From: Chitinophaga pinensis
GTDB lineage: Bacteria; Bacteroidota; Bacteroidia; UKL13-3
DNA: 17,509 nt
NCBI GenBank assembly: GCA_943323675.2
Contig: CALPIR020000020.1
Location: 1-17,509, forward strand
Direction of reading: 5' to 3'
The notes beneath the pieces were generated by a model. That model had not been told where the DNA came from and made no database searches. It worked only from the letters and a program-made list of their open reading frames with translations. Made by a program: the position numbers and the translations under genes. Of this stretch, positions 7,880 through 14,383 are shown piece after piece. Numbering within the stretch: the first letter of the stretch is position 1; the number at the start of each line of letters is the position of its first letter.

Positions 7880-9964
7880 ATGAACGAGCAAGAAGTTAAA
7901 ATACGAATCAAAGAATTAACCGATTTAATTAATCAGCATAACTATAATTACTACACACTGTCTCAACCAACAGTTAGCGACTTCAATTTTGATATGATGC
8001 TTAAGGAGTTGGAGTCGCTTGAGCGGCAATATCCTGCCTTAGCAGATCCCAATTCTCCTACACAAAAAGTTGGTGGTCAAATCACCAAAAATTTTATACA
8101 AGTAAAGCACAAATATCCCATGCTTAGTCTCGGTAATACATACAGCGAGGAAGAGTTAAGGGAGTTTGATGAGCGGGTAAGAAAAAGTATTGGAGATGAT
8201 TTCGAGTATGTTGTAGAATTAAAGTTTGATGGTTTAGCCATTAGTATTACATACGAAAAGGGTAAATTAGTTAGGGCTGTTACCAGAGGCGATGGTGTTC
8301 AGGGTGATGATGTTACAGCCAATGTAAAAACCATTAAAAGCATTCCTATTCAATTACCTGATGGCGATTACCCAGATAATTTTGATATACGAGGTGAAAT
8401 TTTTATGCACCGAAAAACTTTTGAAAAGTTAAATAATGAGTATAGAAAAGAGCTCGAAGAAAAGGGGTATGACGAGGATGAGATTAAAGAAAAATTGTAT
8501 AAAAACCCACGCAACTTTGCATCAGGAACTTTAAAAATGCAAGATAGCGCAGAGGTGGCCAAACGTCCTTTAGATTGCTTCTCGTATTTTATTTATGCAG
8601 ATAACCAAGTTGCGCAAACCCATTTTGAAAGCTTGGAAAAGGCCAAGAAATGGGGGTTTCAGGTAAGTGATCAATACCGTTTATGCAAAAACATAACTGA
8701 AGTAATGGCGTTTATTCACCACTTCGATAAACAACGCGAACATTTAAGTTATGAAATTGATGGAGTGGTAATTAAGGTAAATAGCTATGCTCAACAACGT
8801 GAGTTGGGTTTTACTGCCAAGAATCCGCGTTGGGCAATCTCTTATAAATACAAAGCACAAAGTGCATTAACGCAATTGTTAAAAGTTACTTATCAAGTTG
8901 GCCGCACCGGAGCTATAACTCCTGTGGCTAATTTAAAACCTGTACAATTGGCTGGCACTACTGTTAAACGTGCAAGCCTTTACAATGCCGATGAAATTGA
9001 GCGTTTGGATTTGTACGAAAACGATTGGGTTTTTGTAGAAAAAGGTGGAGAAATAATACCTAAAGTTACTGCGGTAGATGTTTCTAAAAGAGGCTTGTTC
9101 TCCGAAAAAATCAAATACACCGATGTATGTCCTGAATGTGGAACTACTCTGGTAAGGCGAGAAGGCGAAGTAGTTCATTATTGTCCAAATGAAAGTGGAT
9201 GTGCACCCCAATTAATTGGAAAAATAGAACACTTTATTGGCAGAAAAGCCATGAATATTGATAGCTTGGGTAGCGAAACAATCTCAGGTTTGTATCAAAA
9301 AGGCATGATAAATAACTACGCTGATTTGTATAGTTTAACTTATGAAAATCTTATTGGTTTAGAGTTGGAAACCTACAACGAGAAAAAAGATCAGTTAACT
9401 AAACGTTCATTGCAAGAAAAGTCTGTTGTTAATATCCTGCAGGGTATTGAGGCATCTAAACAAGTACCTTTTGAAAGGGTGCTTTTTGCATTAGGTATAA
9501 GAATGGTGGGTGAAACTGTTGCAAAAAAATTAGCTCGCCACTTTTTAACACTCGAAAAACTAGCAAGTGCCAACAAGGAAGAAATTGCAACTATCTATGA
9601 AATTGGCGATAAAATAGCAGATCAAGTGGTTAAGTTCTTTGCCGACCAACAAAATATTGAGGTTATTAAAAAGTTAAAAACAGCATCTATTAAATTGGAA
9701 ATTGAAGATGAGTTGGGGGTGGAACGAAGCAGTATTCTTGAAGGAAAATCTTTTGTGGTTTCGGGGACATTTACTATAAGTAGAGATGAATTGAAGCACT
9801 TGATAGAAATAAACGGGGGGCGCAATATTGGCAGCATCAGTAAAAGTTTAAACTATCTTATTGCAGGTGATAAAATGGGGCCAGAAAAACTTAAAAAAGC
9901 AACAACTTTTAATGTGCCGATTATTACAGAAGAGGAATTTATGAAAATGATAAATAAATCATAG
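7880..9964 (+). CDS. ligA: NAD-dependent DNA ligase LigA
   Basis: LigA seals nicks in duplex DNA using NAD and is essential for joining Okazaki fragments and for repair. The 694-residue protein has all domains in order: the Ia NAD-binding domain (HNYNYYTLSQPTVSDFNFD, 20-38), the adenylation domain with catalytic lysine K115 in LKFDGLA, EIDGVVIKV at 292-300, the OB fold, a four-cysteine zinc finger (C417, C420, C435, C441), the helix-hairpin-helix region (about 450-600) and a C-terminal BRCT domain (about 617-694, with FVVSGTFTISRDEL and GGRNIGSISKSLNYLIAG). A charged stretch at about 188-207 (RKELEEKGYDEDEIKEKLYK) lengthens the linker before NPRNFASG compared with E. coli. It is divergent from the RemB/Wzi-like pair across about 73 bases; no consensus promoter is obvious upstream. 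Confidence 0.98.
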   Translation: MNEQEVKIRIKELTDLINQHNYNYYTLSQPTVSDFNFDMMLKELESLERQYPALADPNSPTQKVGGQITKNFIQVKHKYPMLSLGNTYSEEELREFDERVRKSIGDDFEYVVELKFDGLAISITYEKGKLVRAVTRGDGVQGDDVTANVKTIKSIPIQLPDGDYPDNFDIRGEIFMHRKTFEKLNNEYRKELEEKGYDEDEIKEKLYKNPRNFASGTLKMQDSAEVAKRPLDCFSYFIYADNQVAQTHFESLEKAKKWGFQVSDQYRLCKNITEVMAFIHHFDKQREHLSYEIDGVVIKVNSYAQQRELGFTAKNPRWAISYKYKAQSALTQLLKVTYQVGRTGAITPVANLKPVQLAGTTVKRASLYNADEIERLDLYENDWVFVEKGGEIIPKVTAVDVSKRGLFSEKIKYTDVCPECGTTLVRREGEVVHYCPNESGCAPQLIGKIEHFIGRKAMNIDSLGSETISGLYQKGMINNYADLYSLTYENLIGLELETYNEKKDQLTKRSLQEKSVVNILQGIEASKQVPFERVLFALGIRMVGETVAKKLARHFLTLEKLASANKEEIATIYEIGDKIADQVVKFFADQQNIEVIKKLKTASIKLEIEDELGVERSSILEGKSFVVSGTFTISRDELKHLIEINGGRNIGSISKSLNYLIAGDKMGPEKLKKATTFNVPIITEEEFMKMINKS

Positions 9965-10020
9965 TATAAACAGAGTTAAATAGATTTATTAATTAGCTAA
10001 TACTTGTCAATATAAATTAA

Positions 10021-10050
10021 TTGTAAAACCGATTTAAGATTTTAGCTTTG
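10021..10050 (+). promoter_or_regulatory. consensus Bacteroidota promoter for DUF6913 gene and dapA
   Basis: TTG at 10021-10023, exactly 19 bases, then TAGCTTTG at 10043-10050 matches the Bacteroidota housekeeping promoter (TTG, N19-21, TAnnTTTG) at every fixed base. The start codon lies 10 bases after the -7 element, so the predicted leader is only a few bases long with no room for a Shine-Dalgarno site. Confidence 0.75.
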
Positions 10051-10060
10051 TTAACCTACA

Positions 10061-10603
10061 ATGAAATTACTAGAAGATATAAAAAACTTTTTGGGCAAGT
10101 GGCATTTGCACAAAGTGATAAAGCTAAAAAAGGCTAAAAATAAATTGGTTGCGTTTAATCAAGTTAACCATATTGGAATTGTTTACAATGCCGAAACTAA
10201 AGAGCATGAGCAAATGGTTGCTAAGTATGCCAGTGAGTTGAGAGCAGAAGGGAAGAAGGTCTTTTTACTTGGATATGTTGATGCCAAACAACTTCCATCT
10301 AATAAAAAGTTCTTGTTAAACTCAGAGTTTTTCTGGCGCGAAAAGTTAAATGGCTTCAACTTACCTATAAAAGGAAACATCGGGCAGTTTTTGCATTTAG
10401 AGTTTGATTTATTACTTAATTTATACCAAGATCCTTTGTTACCCATGCAAGCCATTTCAGCTTATAGCCAAGCAAAATACAGGGTGGGGTCTAATGTTGC
10501 AGATAATATTGATTTTAATGATGCAACAATAGATACGGGAAAGCGCCATGAATTGAAGTTTTTAATTGAACAAATTGACTTCTATTTACGTAGCATCAAA
10601 TAA
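10061..10603 (+). CDS. DUF6913 family protein of unknown function
   Basis: This 180-residue protein has no signal peptide or membrane helix. Its N-terminus is strongly basic (KLKKAKNK at 21-28), followed by an alpha/beta domain: a strand IGIVYN at 38-43, a helix at 46-63, a second strand KKVFLLGYV at 65-73, FDLLLNLY at 115-122 and the block SQAKYRVGSN at 136-145. I recognise the pattern as the Bacteroidota family DUF6913, often found between ligA and dapA; this is from memory. The FDLLLNL...AKYRVG arrangement faintly recalls glycosyltransferase-B type folds, but no catalytic residue can be named. It has its own promoter and is followed by dapA after 34 bases, so the two are probably one operon. 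No function is claimed. Confidence 0.7.
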   Translation: MKLLEDIKNFLGKWHLHKVIKLKKAKNKLVAFNQVNHIGIVYNAETKEHEQMVAKYASELRAEGKKVFLLGYVDAKQLPSNKKFLLNSEFFWREKLNGFNLPIKGNIGQFLHLEFDLLLNLYQDPLLPMQAISAYSQAKYRVGSNVADNIDFNDATIDTGKRHELKFLIEQIDFYLRSIK

Positions 10604-10637
10604 TTTTAAAATTAGTAAAAATATATAACGCAACAGC

Positions 10638-11510
10638 ATGATAAAAGGCACGGGTGTAGCATTAGTAACTCCATTTAATACTGATTACAGCATAGATTAT
10701 AATTCGTTAGCAAATATTGTTGAACACTGTATACATGGTGGTTTAGAGTATTTAGTTGTATTAGGAACAACTGGTGAAGGTCCAACATTAAGTAAAGAGG
10801 AGAAAAAACAGGTATTTGCTTTTGTGGCTAAACAAGCTGCGGGACGTATTTCGCTTGTAGCAGGTATAGGAGGTAATGATACCCTTGAGGTTGTAAATAC
10901 CATGAATAGCTTTGATAAAACTGGTTATAGTGCTATTTTATCTGTTAGTCCATATTACAATAAACCCAACCAAGAAGGTATTTATTTGCATTACATGGAA
11001 TTAGCAAAAGCAGCACCATTACCAATTATCATTTATAATGTACCTGGTCGCACAGGTATGGGAATGAGCGCTGCAACTACACTTAGGTTAGCCCATGCTA
11101 GCGATAAGTTTATTGCCATAAAAGAAGCTTCGGGTAATCCAGAAATTGTCATGGATATTATTAAGGGTAAACCAGCTAATTTTTCTGTAATAAGTGGGGA
11201 TGATAACCTAACGGTTCCGTTTATGGCAGTGGGTATGGTTGGCGTTATATCTGTTATTGCTCAGGCATACCCGCGCGAGTACAGTGATATGGTAAGAATG
11301 GCATTAGCAGGTAATTTTACAGAAGCAAGTAAATTACATTTTAAACTTTATGATTTAATGAAAGCTATTTTTGCCGATGGAAATCCTGGTGGGATTAAAG
11401 TACTACTACAAAACTTGGGGTTGTGTAAAAATGTGGTTAGGTTGCCTTTGGCCCCCGTTAATAAACAGGTTGAAGAAAGCTTGTTAAGCTTAGCAAAAGC
11501 GTTTAATTAA
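10638..11510 (+). CDS. dapA: 4-hydroxy-tetrahydrodipicolinate synthase
   Basis: DapA condenses pyruvate with aspartate semialdehyde, the first committed step to diaminopimelate and lysine. The 290-residue TIM-barrel protein has normal length and complete active-site motifs: GTTGEGPTLS with T44 and T45, SPYYNKPNQEG with Y107, YNVPGRTG with Y133 and R138, and the Schiff-base lysine K162 in IKEASGN. GDDNLTVPFMAVG (187-199) is the second conserved glycine-rich block. It follows the DUF6913 gene by 34 bases on the same transcript. Its stop codon is only 11 bases from the stop of the convergent cmk gene, so transcription must end within cmk; a hairpin is present there. Confidence 0.97.
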   Translation: MIKGTGVALVTPFNTDYSIDYNSLANIVEHCIHGGLEYLVVLGTTGEGPTLSKEEKKQVFAFVAKQAAGRISLVAGIGGNDTLEVVNTMNSFDKTGYSAILSVSPYYNKPNQEGIYLHYMELAKAAPLPIIIYNVPGRTGMGMSAATTLRLAHASDKFIAIKEASGNPEIVMDIIKGKPANFSVISGDDNLTVPFMAVGMVGVISVIAQAYPREYSDMVRMALAGNFTEASKLHFKLYDLMKAIFADGNPGGIKVLLQNLGLCKNVVRLPLAPVNKQVEESLLSLAKAFN

Positions 11511-11521
11511 ATTATTACTAA

Positions 11522-12211
11522 TTAATTGGTTGGTGAGCCAATATGTTGGTTCACCAATTTCATTACCCAATCAAATTGCTCTTCTTTTGTTAGATTAGAG
11601 TTGTCTAAAACGATAGCGTCAGCGGCTTGCATCAAAGGACTATCATCCCTATTGGAATCAATATAATCTCGTTTTTCTAAATTAGCCAAAACTTCTTCAA
11701 TGGTTGTAGCTTGTCCTTTTTCAACCAACTCATCAAGCCTTCTTTTGGCTCTTACCATGGGGTCGGCTGTTACAAATAACTTCAATTCCGCATCAGGAAG
11801 CACAACGGTTCCAATATCACGTCCATCCATAACAATGCCTTTTAGTCTACCTAATTGTTGTTGTTGCTTAACCAAAAATCTACGTACTTCACTAATGGCA
11901 CTTACATCACTTACAACACTTGCTACACGGGGATTAACTCGGATTTCACTTTCAATATTTTCTCCGTTTAAGTAGGTTTCCTGTTGTTGCGTTTTCGGAT
12001 TTATTCTAAATTCTATGCTAATATCGTTGAGGGCATTTATTACTTGATCGGGATGGAAAATATCAACCTGGTTACGAATAAAATATAGGGTTAATGCGCG
12101 GTACATTGCACCTGTATCAACATAACTATAGTTTAAGGCAGCTGCAAGTTGTTTGGCTAAGGTGCTTTTCCCGCATGAAGAATATCCATCAATGGCAACA
12201 GTAATTTTCAT
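11522..12211 (-). CDS. cmk: cytidylate kinase
   Basis: Cmk phosphorylates CMP and dCMP with ATP, feeding nucleotide synthesis and recycling. The 229-residue protein begins with the P-loop GYSSCGKST (residues 9-17; the usual form is GPSGSGKG/S), then YVDTGAMYRALTLY, the nucleotide-binding MDGRDIGTVVLPDAELKLF, and the lid-region R-D-x-x-D-S-x-R-x-x-S-P block (RDYIDSNRDDSPLMQAADAI). Length agrees with bacterial Cmk. It starts nine bases after the porQ stop codon, so the two are almost certainly one transcript; porQ next to cmk is a pairing I recall in other Bacteroidota. The last 10 codons overlap a hairpin that may serve the convergent dapA transcript. Confidence 0.96.
   Translation of the reverse strand: MKITVAIDGYSSCGKSTLAKQLAAALNYSYVDTGAMYRALTLYFIRNQVDIFHPDQVINALNDISIEFRINPKTQQQETYLNGENIESEIRVNPRVASVVSDVSAISEVRRFLVKQQQQLGRLKGIVMDGRDIGTVVLPDAELKLFVTADPMVRAKRRLDELVEKGQATTIEEVLANLEKRDYIDSNRDDSPLMQAADAIVLDNSNLTKEEQFDWVMKLVNQHIGSPTN
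11530..11557 (+). terminator. candidate hairpin terminator of dapA inside the 3' end of cmk
   Basis: TTGGTGAGCCAA (11530-11541), loop TATG, and TTGGTTCACCAA (11546-11557) form a 12-base-pair stem. In plus-strand RNA the single non-Watson-Crick pair is a G-U wobble; in minus-strand RNA it becomes a C-A mismatch, so the structure favours the dapA transcript. The following TTTCATT is only a short U tract, so termination strength is uncertain. The element codes for the C-terminal residues of Cmk on the other strand. Confidence 0.5.
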
Positions 12212-12220
12212 ACAGCGAAG

Positions 12221-13273
12221 TTAATCTTTGCTTTTGTTTTTTGTAAACTCATTTATAAAAATAACGAAACTTACAGTGTTAGTGGCATATGCAGCATGGT
12301 AAGATGAACTACCATAGGCTACTTGTATTTTTTTTAGTTTGATGCCTAATCCCCAGCCAAATCCAGCAAGTTTACTGCTAGTGTTTAATTTCATTTCGTA
12401 CCTGCGCAGGTGGTTATATCCAAAGCCAAAATACATGAATTTGCCAAGCAGAATTTCCGTGCTCACATTTAAATGTGCCGCAATTTTATCTACTGTAGTA
12501 ATTTTATCTAATATCACTTGGCCACTTTCTAAATCTCTGTTTTGCCCGGGTCGATTAGTATTTTGATATAAAAGCTTTCCTGGGTTTTGGAGATTATGGG
12601 CCACAATAGATATGCGTAAAGGGTTGTGCAAAAACTTCTTGCTAAATCCCATCATCAGGTTAAAAGGTAGTTGCTCTCTGTTGCCATCGCTGTATGTGGT
12701 AAGTTGCATACCTGCATTACTTGCAACTGCTGATAATGAAACCAGCTTTTTAGGATTAAAATAATGAACACCTAAATCAATTGCTAAACCAGTTGATTTA
12801 TAGATATCAAGGTTTGAGCTGATGAATTTTAAAGTTCCGCCAATACTAACTTTACTTGAAATTTTCCTTGCATAGCTTAAGTGAATGTTATATTCCGCTG
12901 CCGTAAATGTTCCTGTTTCTTGAGATTGTTCGTTGGTGCCATCAAACGTACCGTAAGTTATGTATTGTATACCGCCTGATATGGTATTTACAGAATCTAA
13001 ACTATAAGCATAACCAGCGTATCCAGTTGCTATATCATCAACATATCGCATATAATTAAAAGTGGCTTGGTTGTGCATTTCCATCTTTAATAATGCTGGG
13101 TTTTGAAGTACAAGGTTTACATCGTTTTCAGGAGTTGCTATTGCATATCCACCCAACGCATTAATACGTGCGTTGCTGTGTAAGTTTAAGAAATTGTATA
13201 TGGTGCTTCCTCCAATTTGCGCATTGGATTTTAAGGATGTAAGTATAATTATGGCTGCAAGTAATTTTCGCAT
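12221..13273 (-). CDS. porQ: type IX secretion system protein PorQ
   Basis: PorQ is an outer-membrane barrel related to PorV/PorP; in Porphyromonas it is part of the PorU-PorV-PorQ-PorZ attachment complex that anchors type IX cargo at the cell surface. The start at 13273 gives a 350-residue protein beginning MRKLLAAIIILTSLKSNAQ, a typical signal peptide, then IGGSTIYNFLNLHSNARINALGGYAIATPENDVNLVLQNPALL, the N-terminal signature of PorQ. The rest alternates beta-strand sequence and ends in VSFVIFINEF. An ATG five codons upstream (13286-13288) is unlikely: it lies inside a perfect -7 promoter element and would spoil the signal peptide. It is first in a transcript with cmk. Confidence 0.9.
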   Translation of the reverse strand: MRKLLAAIIILTSLKSNAQIGGSTIYNFLNLHSNARINALGGYAIATPENDVNLVLQNPALLKMEMHNQATFNYMRYVDDIATGYAGYAYSLDSVNTISGGIQYITYGTFDGTNEQSQETGTFTAAEYNIHLSYARKISSKVSIGGTLKFISSNLDIYKSTGLAIDLGVHYFNPKKLVSLSAVASNAGMQLTTYSDGNREQLPFNLMMGFSKKFLHNPLRISIVAHNLQNPGKLLYQNTNRPGQNRDLESGQVILDKITTVDKIAAHLNVSTEILLGKFMYFGFGYNHLRRYEMKLNTSSKLAGFGWGLGIKLKKIQVAYGSSSYHAAYATNTVSFVIFINEFTKNKSKD

Positions 13274-13281
13274 CTTGATTT

Positions 13282-13289
13282 CAAACATA
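13282..13289 (-). promoter_or_regulatory. -7 element of the porQ-cmk operon
   Basis: On the minus strand TATGTTTG matches TAnnTTTG exactly and ends eight bases before the preferred porQ start codon. No TTG is found 19-21 bases further upstream, so the -33 half is missing or degenerate. The element contains the alternative upstream ATG, which would therefore not be transcribed. Confidence 0.6.
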
Positions 13290-13333
13290 CCTAATTTAAA
13301 CGAAAAAATAGAGTAGGTAGTATTTATAAAAAC

Positions 13334-13366
13334 AAAGCCGCTTAAACAAATTGTTTAAGCGGCTTT
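13334..13366 (-). terminator. intrinsic terminator after the zinc metallopeptidase gene
   Basis: AAAGCCGCTTAAAC (13334-13347) pairs perfectly over 14 bases with GTTTAAGCGGCTTT (13353-13366) around a five-base loop. In the minus direction it lies 21 bases after the stop codon of the peptidase gene and is followed by TTTGTTTTTAT, a good U-rich tail. It separates that gene from the porQ promoter. Confidence 0.85.
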
Positions 13367-13387
13367 AATATAAGTTAATTACTGGTA

Positions 13388-14077
13388 TTAATCTCTTCTT
13401 CCGGTTAGCATCATTACATAATATAGTAATGTAGCCACTGCCGATAATGCTGCCACAACATAAGTCATTGCCGCCCAGTTAAGCGCGTCTTTTGCCATGC
13501 CATGTTCGTTAGTCTGCACAACACCTTTGGTTGTTAACCAAGCCAATGCTCTTTTACTTGCATCAAATTCAACTGGCAATGTAACAAGGGCAAATAAGGT
13601 TATCACACTTTGGCAAGCAATAAGGGTTGTAATAACCAACTCAAAGGGAAATGATTTGGCTAACAAAAAACCACCAAACATCATCACCAAAATAATAATG
13701 TTCATTACTTTGGCACTTGCATTTTGAACGGGCACCATCGCACTTCTAAATTTCAAATACGGATAAGCTATTGCGTGTTGCACTGCGTGACCACACTCGT
13801 GGGCTGCCACAGCTGCTGAAGTTACATTTCTACCATAAAATACATCACGACTTAAATTTACTGTTTTATCCAAAGGATTGTAATGGTCGCTTAATTGGCC
13901 TTCTGTTGTTTGTACTTTCACATCGTAAATGCCGTTTTCGCGAAGCATTTTTTCTGCAATTTCAGCTCCCGATAAATCTTGAACCAAGCTAATTTGCGAG
14001 TATTTGTTTACTTTACTTTTAAATCTCCAGCTAACTAATAGACTTAAGCCAAGAAAAAAAATGAAAATGAATATCAT
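13388..14077 (-). CDS. YugP-type membrane zinc metallopeptidase
   Basis: This is an integral-membrane zinc peptidase of the Zn_peptidase_2 (YugP) family; substrates are unknown in general. The 229-residue protein has an N-terminal helix (1-17), the zinc site AAHECGHAVQHA with H93, E94 and H97, and the family motif LPVEFDASKRAL at 167-178, where E170 or D172 probably completes the site. Further helices lie at about 124-141, 146-167 and 202-223. The residue within HExGH is Cys95, where I recall Val or Leu being common; this should not harm catalysis. A small membrane-protein gene lies 44 bases upstream on the same strand and is probably co-transcribed. A strong hairpin follows. Confidence 0.9.
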   Translation of the reverse strand: MIFIFIFFLGLSLLVSWRFKSKVNKYSQISLVQDLSGAEIAEKMLRENGIYDVKVQTTEGQLSDHYNPLDKTVNLSRDVFYGRNVTSAAVAAHECGHAVQHAIAYPYLKFRSAMVPVQNASAKVMNIIILVMMFGGFLLAKSFPFELVITTLIACQSVITLFALVTLPVEFDASKRALAWLTTKGVVQTNEHGMAKDALNWAAMTYVVAALSAVATLLYYVMMLTGRRD

Positions 14078-14121
14078 ATGTTTTGATTTGTTTTTGGTTT
14101 TAATATCAATTCTTGTTCCAA

Positions 14122-14277
14122 TTATAATATTAGGTATTTAACTGCCATGTAAATCAAGGCAAATAAAAAAATCAGTAGGCTTATCCGGTTTACTCGGTGC
14201 ATCATTTTTAAGTTAAAAGATGACGTGTTGTCTTGTTTTTTCCAAAACTGCAGGTATGCTAAAAATTTATCTATCAT
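14122..14277 (-). CDS. 51-residue membrane micro-protein, DUF6728-like
   Basis: This short frame begins at ATG 14275-14277 and ends at TAA 14122-14124. The product starts MIDKFLAYLQFWKKQDN, has a central basic block FNLKMMHRVNR (21-31) and one membrane helix ISLLIFLFALIYMAVKYLIL (32-51) to the C-terminus, giving positive-inside topology. The FNL-x-x-MH-x-(I/V)N-(K/R)IS-x-L-x-FL pattern agrees with my memory of the Bacteroidota family DUF6728. A perfect -7 element ends ten bases before the start codon, and the zinc metallopeptidase gene follows after 44 bases, so the two may form an operon. Evidence that it is real: promoter, protein-like sequence with a helix, and family resemblance. Function is unknown. 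Confidence 0.7.
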   Translation of the reverse strand: MIDKFLAYLQFWKKQDNTSSFNLKMMHRVNRISLLIFLFALIYMAVKYLIL

Positions 14278-14287
14278 AATAGTTAAA

Positions 14288-14295
14288 CAAACATA
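14288..14295 (-). promoter_or_regulatory. -7 element upstream of the micro-protein gene
   Basis: On the minus strand TATGTTTG matches TAnnTTTG exactly, ten bases before the micro-protein start codon. No clear TTG lies at the -33 position. It is divergent from the mntR promoter, about 50 bases from the palindromic operator. Confidence 0.55.
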
Positions 14296-14344
14296 CATAC
14301 TTTTTGATTTATTTAAGTGATGGCAGTATTGATAGGGTTAAAAA

Positions 14345-14370
14345 ATATTTTTAGGCTTGTCTAAAAATAT
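14345..14370 (+). promoter_or_regulatory. palindromic operator, probable MntR/DtxR-family box
   Basis: ATATTTTTAG (14345-14354) and CTAAAAATAT (14361-14370) form a perfect 10-base inverted repeat with spacer GCTTGT. The core TTAGGC-N-TGTCTAA resembles DtxR/MntR-family boxes, which carry TTAGG...CCTAA half-sites. It lies directly upstream of the repressor gene and fills the spacer next to its -7 element, so a bound repressor would block RNA polymerase. Binding by the adjacent gene product is inference. Confidence 0.7.
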
Positions 14371-14371
14371 G

Positions 14372-14379
14372 TATATTTG
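14372..14379 (+). promoter_or_regulatory. -7 element of the mntR-mntH operon
   Basis: TATATTTG matches TAnnTTTG exactly and starts one base after the palindromic operator. Only four bases separate it from the ATG at 14384, so the transcript should be leaderless or nearly so. The -33 position (N19-21) reads TTT rather than TTG. Confidence 0.65.
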
Positions 14380-14383
14380 AATC

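Noticed and set aside
8933..9211. 92-codon open frame on the minus strand inside ligA
   Set aside because: It lies opposite the OB-fold and zinc-finger region of an unmistakable LigA, and has no promoter element or family resemblance.
9992..10001. 10-base palindrome ATTAGCTAAT between ligA and the DUF6913 gene
   Set aside because: It is short and AT-rich, lies about 20 bases upstream of the -33 element, and is expected by chance in this composition. No matching second copy was seen.
14341..14352. Palindrome AAAAATATTTTT beside the mntR operator
   Set aside because: It is a simple A/T run overlapping one arm of the larger, more specific inverted repeat, and adds no independent signal.
14278..14383. 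Possible control of the divergent micro-protein promoter by the same metal-repressor box
   Set aside because: The box is about 50 bases upstream of that -7 element, too far for simple promoter blocking, and no second box is visible.
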